This document shows, in pieces, positions 1-11,200 of a DNA stretch of 12,661 bases. The notes under the pieces were generated by a model. That model was not told where the DNA came from, ran no database searches, and saw nothing but the letters and a program-made list of their open reading frames with translations. Source of the DNA: Ichthyophonus hoferi (taxonomy: Eukaryota; Opisthokonta; Ichthyosporea; Ichthyophonida; Ichthyophonidae); assembly GCA_002751075.1 (NCBI GenBank), contig NAOQ01000458.1:1-12661 (forward strand), written 5' to 3'. Positions within the stretch are counted from its first letter, which is position 1. The number at the start of each line of letters is the position of its first letter. Position numbers and translations under genes: made by a program.

Positions 1-81
<81 letters not shown>

Positions 82-83
82 TA
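1..83. repeat. (TAA)n microsatellite at the window start
   Basis: About 27 perfect ATA/TAA units run from the first base, cut by the window edge. Confidence 0.95.
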
Positions 84-544
84 GTCAATACAATACCTTG
101 CAAAGAGTGGTCACTAGAGTGGTTGTTAATTGAAGTCAACTATACTGCAATAATTTCACCTTTATACGTGCGATGCCACTGGGTAATATATCTTTTGCTG
201 AAAGAACAACCTGGAAGCTTGTATACTCTAAGAAATTGTGTATTTTATTTTCAGTTATTTCTGTAACAGCTGGTAAATAAGAGATTAAGAATAGATTATA
301 TGATGGCTCGGAACAAGCCGTTTGTGGTTTGTTTTGTACTAAATTTCAATTAAAAATAAGTATACATTTGGGAAATAAATGAGATTGAAACTTCTTATGG
401 TGATAACACAGTAATATCCAACATAAAGTCGCACTTAAGAGTTATGGTTGACTGTAATCATACGTACACGTGACCTCGGACGCAGTAAAATTCATCCTGT
501 ATAATTATATAATTAGTATAATTAACATACCTATATTGTGTAGG

Positions 545-564
545 TATATATATATATATATATA
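545..564. repeat. (TA)n microsatellite
   Basis: Ten TA units followed by a short GTGTG stretch. Simple repeat in the upstream region. Confidence 0.8.
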
Positions 565-940
565 GTGTGTGGATATATGAAGTACTGTCTGTATAATTTT
601 GTAATTAGATAGATGCAGGTTATTATTATAATATTGGGTTATAGTTACCTAATTAAAAACAGATAAATCGTATGTTGCTCTGTTTGAGTAGATCGGTGTA
701 AATTAAATAGTATATGATGGTTTAAAAGCTCTAAAGGATTATAAATTAAGCAATAAAAAAGAATTGCTTATATAGAAAATGGCTACTTATTTATTTTTGT
801 ATTGATTATATCGGTATTATTATAATAAGTTGGTAGTAAACAAATATAGAGGTTTAAAGTATGACAGAATTATGCGACCAGATTGACGTGTAGGGACAGT
901 TATTTATTGGACCGCAAAACGTTTCGGATCTTTTAATACT

Positions 941-974
941 GTATTGTATTGTATTGTATTGTATTGTATTGTAT
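941..974. repeat. (GTATT)n pentamer tandem repeat
   Basis: Almost seven perfect GTATT units in a row. Perfect repetition suggests recent expansion. Confidence 0.9.
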
Positions 975-997
975 ACTATGTACAAGCACATAATTAC

Positions 998-1021
998 AAA
1001 TATAAATATAAATATAAATAT
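998..1021. repeat. (TATAAA)n hexamer tandem repeat
   Basis: About four units of TATAAA, only some 25 bases after the GTATT array. Confidence 0.85.
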
Positions 1022-1354
1022 GTAAGTGTTCTTATTTGAAACTACACTTTTAAAAAATCTTTATATTTATATAATTACTAAGAATTTGAGGATTTAAAAG
1101 ATATATAGATTATGTTAAGAATGATTATCAATCTAGTCTATAGAGTCCTTGTGGGAAAGGAGTTTTTAATTAGGGATTGAAGACAAATCATACTATATAG
1201 ACAATAGAGCACAAAAGCACGGTGGTAAAATTTTGAACCAAATATAGTAATAATAATTGTAGAAACGAGAAAAATATAAAGCAAATATAACATACCTTGT
1301 CTTTATTTTAAGCCGCTACCATAAAAAAGACGCATGTCGGGTGGCAAACTATAG

Positions 1355-1371
1355 TATATATATATATATAA
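1355..1371. repeat. Short (TA)n tract
   Basis: Eight TA units. Simple repeat in the upstream region. Confidence 0.75.
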
Positions 1372-1981
1372 AGTAGAAGCTTTGTCTCAACCACTCAGTG
1401 GTTAATTTACACCAATCTAAACACTTGTGATATGGTGAGACTAAACTCAGATCAAACTGAACACCTAATTGCCATGTATTTATTAGGGAAGACCGCTTAA
1501 TTACTAGGCTTCCTATATGATCTTGATTGTACTGAAGTGACTACGTGCCTTCAATTTAACTTTAATGACTTACGTGTTTGCTCTGCACGTCTGTACGTAA
1601 ATAAGGTGTAACTAGCCCTACTGACGCGGGATGTGAGGCAAGAGTTTTTGTATTTTTTCTAATTCAAGATTGCTTATTGAAAGTAACCATTACTCTCTCT
1701 GATTAGATATGTGGAGTTAATTAAAACAGCTAATTAATGATATCTGATATTAAATTAGTATTACATACAGGAGTTAATCTTAATCTGAATCATTGCTACG
1801 TAAGTTTAATAGGTGATTGATAGTATTTGATTAATAGCAAATAATAAATAAACGGAATAGATGGTATATTACACTATAACGACATATATAAATGAGGAAT
1901 CATTGTAACGGATTGCATATGCTCGAACACTTACAATAAGAACAAATGATACTATATTGCAAAAGATTGAGTATGGAGCCG

Positions 1982-2004
1982 GGCCCATCCTGTAAGGATG
2001 GACC
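1982..2004. repeat. Small hairpin
   Basis: CCATCCT (1985-1991) pairs perfectly with AGGATGG (1995-2001) across a three-base loop. GG/CC pairs extend the stem beyond one mismatch. It is unusually G+C-rich for this region. No U-tract or other context gives it a role. Confidence 0.55.
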
Positions 2005-2576
2005 GCAGTTATACCATTATTTCATTTAATTTAATATATCAAAAATAAATTGTGGTATATATATAATCTATTTTATAGGTATTGGTCATATGTTACCAAT
2101 ATCTTACCGTTTACGTGTTTTTCTATATGATAGTGATTGAAATTTTATGAAAAAGCGTGTCAAAGCACCATTAATATATAGAAGATCAATAGATGAACTG
2201 CCATGATGTCTGCATTATATGATGTCCTTAATTTGTATTTGTCTGATGTGCATAAATAAATAGAAAGGTTTATAGCATGCAACATAAGAATATTATATTT
2301 TATTCATATTATTACCGTTAATAAATTATTTAACGGTGTAAACAATGTGCTCCAAGTTCTACAACTCAGAAAGAGCTAGCCCATAGGTTATAGCTTAATA
2401 AATTCAAAAGATAGGAACAATAAAACCCTGTCTGAAACCTGTTTATATAAATTTATTGAGATCAAAATAAGATAAGAAAAAGATTGAATTACACCATAAT
2501 AGATTAAGATTACCGTAAATGAATCTCACGACATATTAGAATCATCCATATGTCTGTTGGCATATAAAAACGTTGT

Positions 2577-2611
2577 GCTCAAATTGCCCTGGATTTAACC
2601 CAGGGAATTTT
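2577..2611. repeat. Small hairpin
   Basis: CCCTGG and CCAGGG form a perfect stem around a seven-base loop, extended by AAATT/AATTT with one bulged G. It stands out as G+C-rich inside AT-rich DNA. Function unknown; it could be a remnant of a small inverted-repeat element. Confidence 0.5.
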
Positions 2612-5144
2612 TAAGTGTTTTGAAATAGCCTGACCACTGATTACATGGTTTTAATATACATCTGTGTATAGTATAATACTTTGTGTCTATAATGAATATT
2701 TAAAGTTTGTCTGTTCTTTTAACACTTCTTCATGAATTGCATTGCGTTTTGTTTTCATTAAATGATAAAATAGTGTATTTATTTTAATGTTATGATAATA
2801 ATTGAGAAACATTAAAAAAACAACAGAAATTCATGCATAATGAATCTTGGCTCTCTCTTGTAGTTAAGAAAAACTTCAATATATATATGATGCATATAAG
2901 TCTCTATAATTTTTGCCGATCCGGCCCCTTTATACAATGTAGTTTTCAGCCTTTTTCTTGCATTGGCACTTGCATAAATCATCATAAATAGAAAGACTAT
3001 ATTTTGCCCATCTAATATGCATGCAAAATATATGATTATTTTTTTACTATTCTATAGAGATGCCCAAGGTTGTTTTAATATTAATTAATGTTTTTTATTT
3101 TTTATTTTTTATTAATAAATTAGACTAAATTTAAATTGCTGTATAGGTTGTTAAAGGTTATATGATGCTTAGAATGAAGGTTTAAAATCTATCTTGAGCT
3201 TCCGTAGTGTTTTAATCTGCACAAATATTTATTACAATCTCATTATTTGAAAACTAAGCTAACCTAAATAGCTGATTCATACATAAATATTTGGGAAATA
3301 AGTCCAAAAGTTATTTTCTTTTCTTTTCAATTACATGCATATATAATAGTACCTATTTATTCTAGCATCATTTGGGAAATATACTATACTATAGTGTGTA
3401 ATGATTGGGTAGAAAGCATAAAAATCGATCGAATAGAATTGTCTTAACAAAGTCACGTCTATTTGCTAAAGGTCATGTAATTATTTATAATACATTCCAG
3501 CTTTAGGTCGAAAAATACCTCCACAATTACATTTATTATTTTTTTCCATTTGGAAAAAGTTTTATTGGTTTTAAAAAGAACAAAGAAAAACATGTATTTT
3601 TTTTTGTTGCTTTTAAATTTGAAAACTAAAAATAGGGGTTTTTATTCTATCTTTATGTCAAATCTAACCAAACGTAGCAGATTTAGTTTTTTTGTCTCCC
3701 AAAAACGGATGCTGCAGTTTGATATGTACAGTTGCTTGATAATTAACTATATCATCCCTTTTTACACTGTATAAGCACAATATACTTTAAATATTTATTA
3801 AAATAAAAACTACCGTTTTCTCTAATAAGTAGATCAGTACATTACTGCCCGGTAAGATTAATAATAGTGAAGGGATTATTTTGTATTCATGTTTTTGTCT
3901 GGAATCCAACCTTAGTAAATTTGTAAAACGTTTGGTTGATTGAAAAATATGCATAATCTTTTGATCACATATAATTGGATGAGTAGTATGCTAACTAATC
4001 ACATATTTTGCTTAGGATGGTGATAAATCTATATGCCAATGGCATGGTATGCAAGTCTAAGGGGGGGTTCAATTTGGACCCCAAAAGTGTTTATTGCAGA
4101 ATATATATTTCTACATGTTTTTAATAAACGTTCCGGTATATATTTTTCCCGAATCGCTAAAGTTATAACAAAAAAATATATATAATTTCTGTCATAATAG
4201 ATGAGGTTTTGTTCGGGCTAAAGGTTTCGCTAAAGGAGGAAGGATGAAGTAAAATTGGGCAGAAGATTGACAACTGACCCATCAACTTTTAGGATACTTT
4301 CTGGCTGATCTTTTTTGAATTAAAAAGACAAGGTATTATTTTGATCCCCTTAATTTATAGATCCTCTGGATTTAAAATGACTAAATTGTCTCCTTTTTTT
4401 TCCGTCGCCCAAGCTATTCAATTCAATTTGAGCTATTTGGTCACCCCTTTCATAACAGCTAAATGGAATTACATTGTTTCAATGCTTGGGCACAGCCATG
4501 AATCATAACGTTATTTTTTTCACTTGTAATTGTATAATACAATTTCGGCCATTTATTTGAATAGGTGAATCATTGTAATTCCTATATACAAAATAGAAAC
4601 TCCACAAATGAAAAAAAATATTTGAGAAGCATTCATGTGTCTAAAAACATTGATGATTGATTTGTCTCAGCATCTGTATCCTGGGCTGATAAGAGATGAA
4701 ATGTAAGAGGTCCAAATCCGTGTTTTGTATGAAAATCAAAACGATATTTTTTTATTGCTCTTCATGGTTTTTGGAAAGTTAAGTATTTACAAAAAATAAT
4801 AATAATTGAAACCCCCTGGACTTCTTGCACCATGTTTATAATTGGTAGAAAAACTGTTAAATAATAAAAAAGCATTTGAATTTGTAATGGCAATTGGTAA
4901 GTGGCTAACAATCAGGATACTGAATAGGTGCTTAATTATTTCTGCATACTATTGACATGTAATTATTAATGTGGAATGCCGATATGCAGAAATTGCCTCA
5001 GTGTGAAGCCATGGTTTTCACAATGTATCACAATAGTATTGAATGTGCATAATAGTGATGCATTGGGTGCTAATAATAATAATTAGACATTAACTTACGT
5101 AAAAGCAATAACTATAGACATTGTTAGCATTGATAAGGCTAAAT

Positions 5145-5217
5145 ATGAGAGGATTTTATAAATCCCTTATCACCTTGAGTCTTATGCTATGGGCGGTAGC
5201 TAATGCCCAGGGTCGTA
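5145..5217 (+). CDS. Exon 1: start codon and signal peptide
   Basis: The exon encodes 24 residues beginning MRGFYKSLITLSLML and ending AVANAQGR. It has a basic n-region (Arg2, Lys6), a hydrophobic core (about residues 7-19), and a small-residue cleavage site after Ala-Asn-Ala, leaving Gln-Gly-Arg at the mature N-terminus. An in-frame stop at 5115-5117 lies upstream, the ATG at 5145 is the first in the frame after it, and an A stands at -3, which favours this start. The exon ends in a good donor (A then GTATGT at 5218). Its phase 1 end joins directly to module 1, and the junction codon ATC gives Ile. Reading through the donor meets a stop within about eight codons. The export role is inferred from the signal peptide shape. 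Confidence 0.8.
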
Positions 5218-8200
5218 GTATGTATTCCTCTCTTCCTTAAGTTAATATGAACTACCAAGATAGCTATATTAAATGCTTATATATACATATATATTCAGCA
5301 ATAATATGAATTACATCCATTAATGTATGTATGTCGATTGTAGTAAGATTACATTACTAACCGTGCTTATGTATATTAGTATAATAGAGTACTAATATAT
5401 TAGATCTGGCTAACGACAATTGAAAAAAACCTCTAATATGTAAAATGACTTTAATTTAGTATTCCATGTTTTGAAATGCTAACAAATACCAACACTACTG
5501 CACATGATTACCGGGTTAGTGACTCTGGCTCCTGTCGGTATAAAGTAGTAAATGTACTGTAGAGCATTTGATACAGCTTGAAAACTTTGTATAATATTAA
5601 AACCAAACAATACTGTATCGCAATTGTCAACTTATTGGTTATTGGAGGCTTTGCTAAAGCCTTTTGAATTGGAAATAAATAAAAAACTATTATTATCAAA
5701 TCTACTAACACCCACGCAACTGCAATCGCAATTACAATTACAATTACAGTCTTTCCTCCTGGAACACCAGTCGGTATTCGTCTCCCCAAGTTTGCACCAG
5801 GCGGTGTATCACTGATATGCCCTTCCCTGTTCAAATCTAGAAAAGGAGCTGTACGAATTACTCTTTGTCTCTGCAAAGTTACAGGTGAAACACAATGTCC
5901 TTGCCCTCCAACTTTCTTCCGAAAGGTGAACCTGTGCGCGTGTCACTCTTCTGCTACCACCTTCAGTAATAATAAATGCGGATGCAAAGCACCTCTTAAA
6001 ATGGACAACTTCGGCGTTTGTCAGTCAGGTTCAACTGGTGCGTTTTTCATGTTTTCTGTGATGCCAATACAGTCCTTTTCTTACAAATCAGCTTTGATTT
6101 TGATGGAATAGCAATATAAATCAGACATTACCATAAGGTAGATTAACCTACTATTTCCTCAATTTTTTCTTAAATTTGTTTTTTCACTATGGTCTTTGTG
6201 GGATATCAATTGTTGCAAAACGTGCATCTGGACACGTGCTAGAAAATTGGCTTACAGCAATTTATAATTGGATTAAATTGAAAGAAGATAAACGAATAAC
6301 AATAACTCCCTACCACCCCTATTCCTCCTTCTCTAATCATAACATTGTGGCATGGTTTGGAATGGTGATATGTAAATCAAACATGTTTATGAAAACATAT
6401 CCACCAACAAGGATTGTGCTCTTGATAGATTGACAAAACTAACTATTTTTTTAATACGGGAAGAGAATTTTGTACAGGTCGCATACGATGTTTTAATTGC
6501 TGTGTAGCAGTCTTTTATTATCTCATATTCATATGATATTACACTATATTATGTCTATACGATCAGAATCATATTCAAACAATTGTTCATATATATATCA
6601 TTACATTACTCTGAGCAGGCATATTATGTTTGATCGCTACAAAACCATAAAAACATAATAACATAACATATTTATTTATAATTTAACACACAGAGGGTTC
6701 AACGTCAGGAACTACAGTACCAGAAACACGTAGTAGGTGTTTTTTGATATGTAATACGTTATAAGTTTTATTTTATTTCTGACATTTTTTATATGTTTTT
6801 TTTTTCCCTTTCACCTCAAAGTGTTTATCTTCAACTATATCTTATCCTAGATAGAGTACACTTATTTCATAAATAGCGATTTATGGGATATTCTGGACGT
6901 GCAATAACCAAGTAATTGTATTAAAATACTATTTATTAGAAACAGATAGAAGTAGTATCTGTTTTACTGATTTCTAGTTGATGTATAACGTCATATATCC
7001 TATCTTCAATTAATTAAAGATAGGAGCATTGTACATCAAATAGAACTCAGTAAAACAGATAATCCTTTTTTCTAATAGTTTTATAGGCCTAATACACTTA
7101 CAGTACGCAAGAGGTTTTAATTACAGATATTTAATTAAGCAAAGGATTTTTATTACTATATAAGTACAGTTAAATACATATATTATATTACAATTAATAT
7201 ATCTAGATAAATACTTATATAGATATATTGTGATTAACAAATTTAGATAACTTATTGATTATATAAATACACGAATATACACACAGCTAACCTAGCTTAT
7301 ATAGTATAGTGCAGCAGATAAACTACGGATCACTCAATAAGTTATAACTTACCGGAGCAACACTAGAACAAATAATGTTCACAAAAACTAGTAGATTAGA
7401 TTGGTTGTCACTACAACACTTATACAACCCTATTAGCCAAAAGCTGATACAGTATAATGTGACTAAATATTTATTTCATGTACTCACAAACACAATTACA
7501 ATCACAGTCTTTCCTGCTGGAACAAAAGTCGGTATTCGTCTCCCCATGTTTGCACCAGGCAGCACGTCACTGGTATGCCCTTCCCCATTCAGTCCCAGAC
7601 TAGGAGGTTCACGCGTTACCCTCTGTCTTTGCAAGGTTTCAGGTCAAACACAATGCCCTTGCCCCCCAACTTTCTTCCGAAAGGTGAATCTGTGCTCGTG
7701 TCACCCTTCTGCTACTATCTTCAGTAATAATAAATGTGGATGCAAAGCCCCACTTAAAATGGACAAATTTGGTGTTTGTCAGTCAGGTTCATCTACAAAT
7801 GCAAAGCCAAGTGGTATGTTTGTTATCCCTTTTCACTATAAGTATGATATTATTTTATTCATTGGAGATGGTTTTCTGAATTTTCCTATCAACGTAGGCT
7901 TTAAAAAAGCCTAAACAGCTCAGTTAATATTAATAGTACTAGCAGCTAATTCTATATTTTATAAATCTATTGCATAATATAGAGCTGCATACATACCTCA
8001 GTACAACTTACATCTTTCATTTAGATTTGCCTGACCTAATGGATTGATATATTGAATATGGTCTGAGTAGAGCGGATGAATTTGGTTATTAATACAGGGC
8101 CATCTATCTATCTTGTCAATATACGTATGTATTCTCCTGAAGTATTTTTAAAATCAATATGTGCATTTAAAAAATAAATAAACACAACTGCCTTTTGTTG

Positions 8201-11200
8201 ATAGAAGGAAAGACTGTGGTGTTAAAGTAGTGACCATTGTAGTACTATATCCTAGAGTGGTAAAATCATCTTTTAAGCACTATAAAAGATCTCTGTGTAT
8301 ATTTTCATTGTCTTGTTTTTCCTTTTTGCTTTTATCACTTAATATGTCAGGAAAATTGTTTATTATAGTCCATTTAAACTTAATGATTTATTGTACTTAT
8401 ATTAAAGTTTTACCGAGCTTTGACCATTCCTTGTTTACATACTGAGTCTTAATGTTGAATCGGCCTGTCCTGTTCCTATTCGACAACTAACATTTGAATG
8501 GTCATACTGGAAAACTATCGTCATACTATAACCCCTTGTGTCAACTCTTTCAAGTGCCATGAAAACCCCCTGAATACCAGCTCTCACATAGCATAACCAC
8601 AAGTTATAACATAATTAGAGTAAAGCAGAATACTGTACACCATGATACTACAATACAATATAAAACAGCTCTATACTTTTCCCAGCAATTCAATACAAAT
8701 CACTAATTGGAATACGAGATAGGCCCATCAAAATTATTTTTGTTCAAGAATTACATAGGAAACATAACATATCCCCAATCCTAAACAAATAGATTTTCAT
8801 AAATGTATATATATATATGTGTGTGCGTGTTTAAATTCCTGGTATACATTGTTTTCATATTTTATTTAATAGCTCAACAATAAATTACTTGTAGTGATAT
8901 AAATGCATGCTGGTTGAATATTGAATATTAGTTTAATGCAGGCGACTAAGTGTAAAACCATATATTTTTTGCAATATCTACCACTGTTGTCCTACACCGC
9001 AGTTTGTTAAGTTATTTCTTCATTCCCTTACAGGTGCTCAATCACAGACTATATCAATTGCTTCAGTAAACCGCGGTATGTCATATATCCTTGTGTATTT
9101 TCTTAGATCCCTCTTGGTTTGATCTATCCGGATTTTCCCTTTATATTCTTTTTTTTGTTTCCTCTATCTTTATATTATACAACAATATAGCATATTTCAA
9201 TTTAGCCATTGGTAAAAGGAACCTATGGACTTTATCGCAAATAGGAAAAAGAGAAAGACAACTACGCATACATTCCATAATGTTAGATACAAGCTACAGA
9301 CCTGGAGTTTAAAACTAAAATATATTGTCTATGGAAACTAATAAATATTTGGCTACTGGAGCATTTTCGAAAAGTTTATAAACTTAGACTTGAAAAAGAA
9401 TTCCTTTTAACCATGCTCCACCTTATGCATAACCATATTATACATGTAAAACATAAATTTACACAACTAATGCATATTTGGTATAATATATATATTATCC
9501 GACATTTCCTAACATCCCCTACGCAATCACAATCGCAATCGCAATCACAATCACAATCACAGTCCTTCCTGTTGGAACACCAGTCGGTATTCGTCTCCCC
9601 GCGTTTGCACCAGGCGACACATCATTGGTATGCCCTTCTCTGTTCATTTCTAGAAAAGGGGCTTCACGAGTTACCCTTTGTCTCTGCAGAGTTACAAGTG
9701 AAACACAATGCCCTTGCCCCCCAACTTTCTTCCGAAAGGTGAACCTGTGTTTGTGTCACCCTTCTGCTACTACCTTCAGAAATAATAAATGTGGATGCAA
9801 AGCCCCTCTTACAATGGATGCAACAGGTGTATGTCGCTGCATTGCTCCAGCAGTACTGGGCGGTGATGGTAAATGCACAGTTGCTTCAACATCATTCTCT
9901 TCTATTATTATATCTTCAACAGCCTCTTCAGCGAAGTCTCCTTCTTCTTCTCCGCCTCAAAGTATGTTCTCGATTTATTTCCTCTCCTTTTTTTTGACTT
10001 TTACTTCACAATCTGTGAAAAAATATAGTGATGGCAATATATATAAATAAAGAAAGAAGTTCAAAAACTAAAGAAAGACAAAATGTACATATATGTATGA
10101 TGCTGGAGATACAACGAAATGAGAGAAATAGAAGAAGGCAAGAGCTGTTACAGATAGCAATAGCAGCAATAAAATACACAATTATTTATGCCTTTATTCT
10201 TCATTTCTTTCTTTTTAACTTTCACTACCTCCTACACTCTCTAATGTTCTTATAGGAACAGTACAATACAGTATCATATAATTTTTTTTTTGATATACCA
10301 ACGCATTTTTCTTTTTTATTATTTTATTTCTCCTATTAGCATCTATTTTGCTAGGTTATTCGCAGTGTTGTGTACATATTTTTCTTGTTGTATTGAAATG
10401 CCACTTGAGGATTGTGTTTATTCTTTCGGGATTATTTACCTCTATAACCTACTATTTACTCAATTACCTACCAGTTGTGCTTTGTGTATATCACAATTGT
10501 ACCATTTCTGTTTCAAAAGAAGGGTTTCCCATATATTATCAACACCTTCCTCCTTTTTCTTTGAGTCAATAAGTAAGAGAGTGTTTTATTATTTTAAGAC
10601 GTGCGTTTTAAAAGAACTATTTGTCATACAATCTTGCCATATGTTTTCTACTCTTGTTGACACATATGGTATAGTATAGTACGTAACATGCCCCCCTTAC
10701 TGGACTCAAGACATACATGTTAAGACATAAAGTTGGTTTGCATAAGTTTATGAGCGATATGATATGCTACGATTTTCATCGTTTTACTTATTGTGTAGAT
10801 CATTTGATAATATCATTCGTAAAGCTAATGATATATGCCATACTTCCAAGCAATTCTAATACGATCTAGTTCTTAACGTTCAATATTCAATATTCACTTG
10901 TAAAACATTATAAATACGTGTAAATATATTACCCGCCAGAAAATGACACGGACATACATACACCCGCACATTTAATTTTTTTATGTTCACTGCACTAAAT
11001 CTGTATCTAATATAGCATAACATTCCTATATGCTAGTGGCTTACTACCTTACTTAAGGATAAACTTAAACAAGGACATCTAGACAATTATTGAATAAAAT
11101 ATATTAGTGTTTACTTAAAGTAGTGTGTAACATTAATTGAATGAAAAGGGTATGTGTAAATATATATATTGGTGTTTAATAATGTCTATGGTATTGCATT

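Larger units (their letters stand above)
84..5144. other. Gene-free AT-rich region upstream of the gene
   Basis: No open frame here shows protein-like composition, and no RNA gene is recognised. The longest is 3550-3774, with a Phe/Leu/Lys-rich translation typical of AT-rich noise. I see no copy of the cysteine module on either strand. The region holds microsatellites, two small hairpins (1982-2004 and 2577-2611) and general AT-rich sequence. The promoter and any 5' untranslated exon of the gene should lie near its right end, but no core promoter element stands out: TA-rich stretches are too common for a TATA call. Confidence 0.6.
6733..7507 (+). other. Intron 3 (775 bases)
   Basis: Phase 1 intron between linker 1 and module 2. 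It contains a foldback element near 6930-7081 (listed separately) and long AT-rich stretches. The branch-point-like motif is TACTCAC at 7481-7487, about 21 bases before the acceptor. No other gene content is seen. Confidence 0.6.

Noticed and set aside
3550-3774. Open frame of 74 codons in the upstream region
   Set aside because: Low-complexity Lys/Leu/Phe composition, no neighbours, no splice or domain evidence.
4060-4086. G-run and C-run near 4061-4083 as a structured element
   Set aside because: The pairing is imperfect and short, and nothing nearby gives it a role.
5718-5815. Hexamer tract as coding sequence extending the module 1 exon upstream
   Set aside because: The frame is open across the tract in all four copies, but upstream flanks are unrelated. 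The ACAG at the tract end gives a phase 1 start that matches every donor, and the preceding stretch is AG-free. Kept as intron, with the alternative noted.
6176-6433. Open frame of 85 codons containing Thr-Pro-Tyr-His-Pro, a short string also found in LTR-retrotransposon integrases
   Set aside because: The match is a handful of residues. No neighbouring reverse transcriptase, protease or terminal repeats are seen, and the frame lies inside a predicted intron. At most a very old, broken fragment; not supportable as an element.
9413-9742. Ser-Gln repeat protein reading through the module 3 acceptor
   Set aside because: It is the second frame of the hexamer tract and module 3 exon. The frame homologous to the other three modules is the cysteine-rich one.
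10290-10679. Open frame of 129 codons in intron 6
   Set aside because: It lies in T-rich DNA where stops are rare on this strand. The translation is dominated by Phe, Tyr, Leu and Ile with scattered Cys, has no domain, and an overlapping frame is also open.
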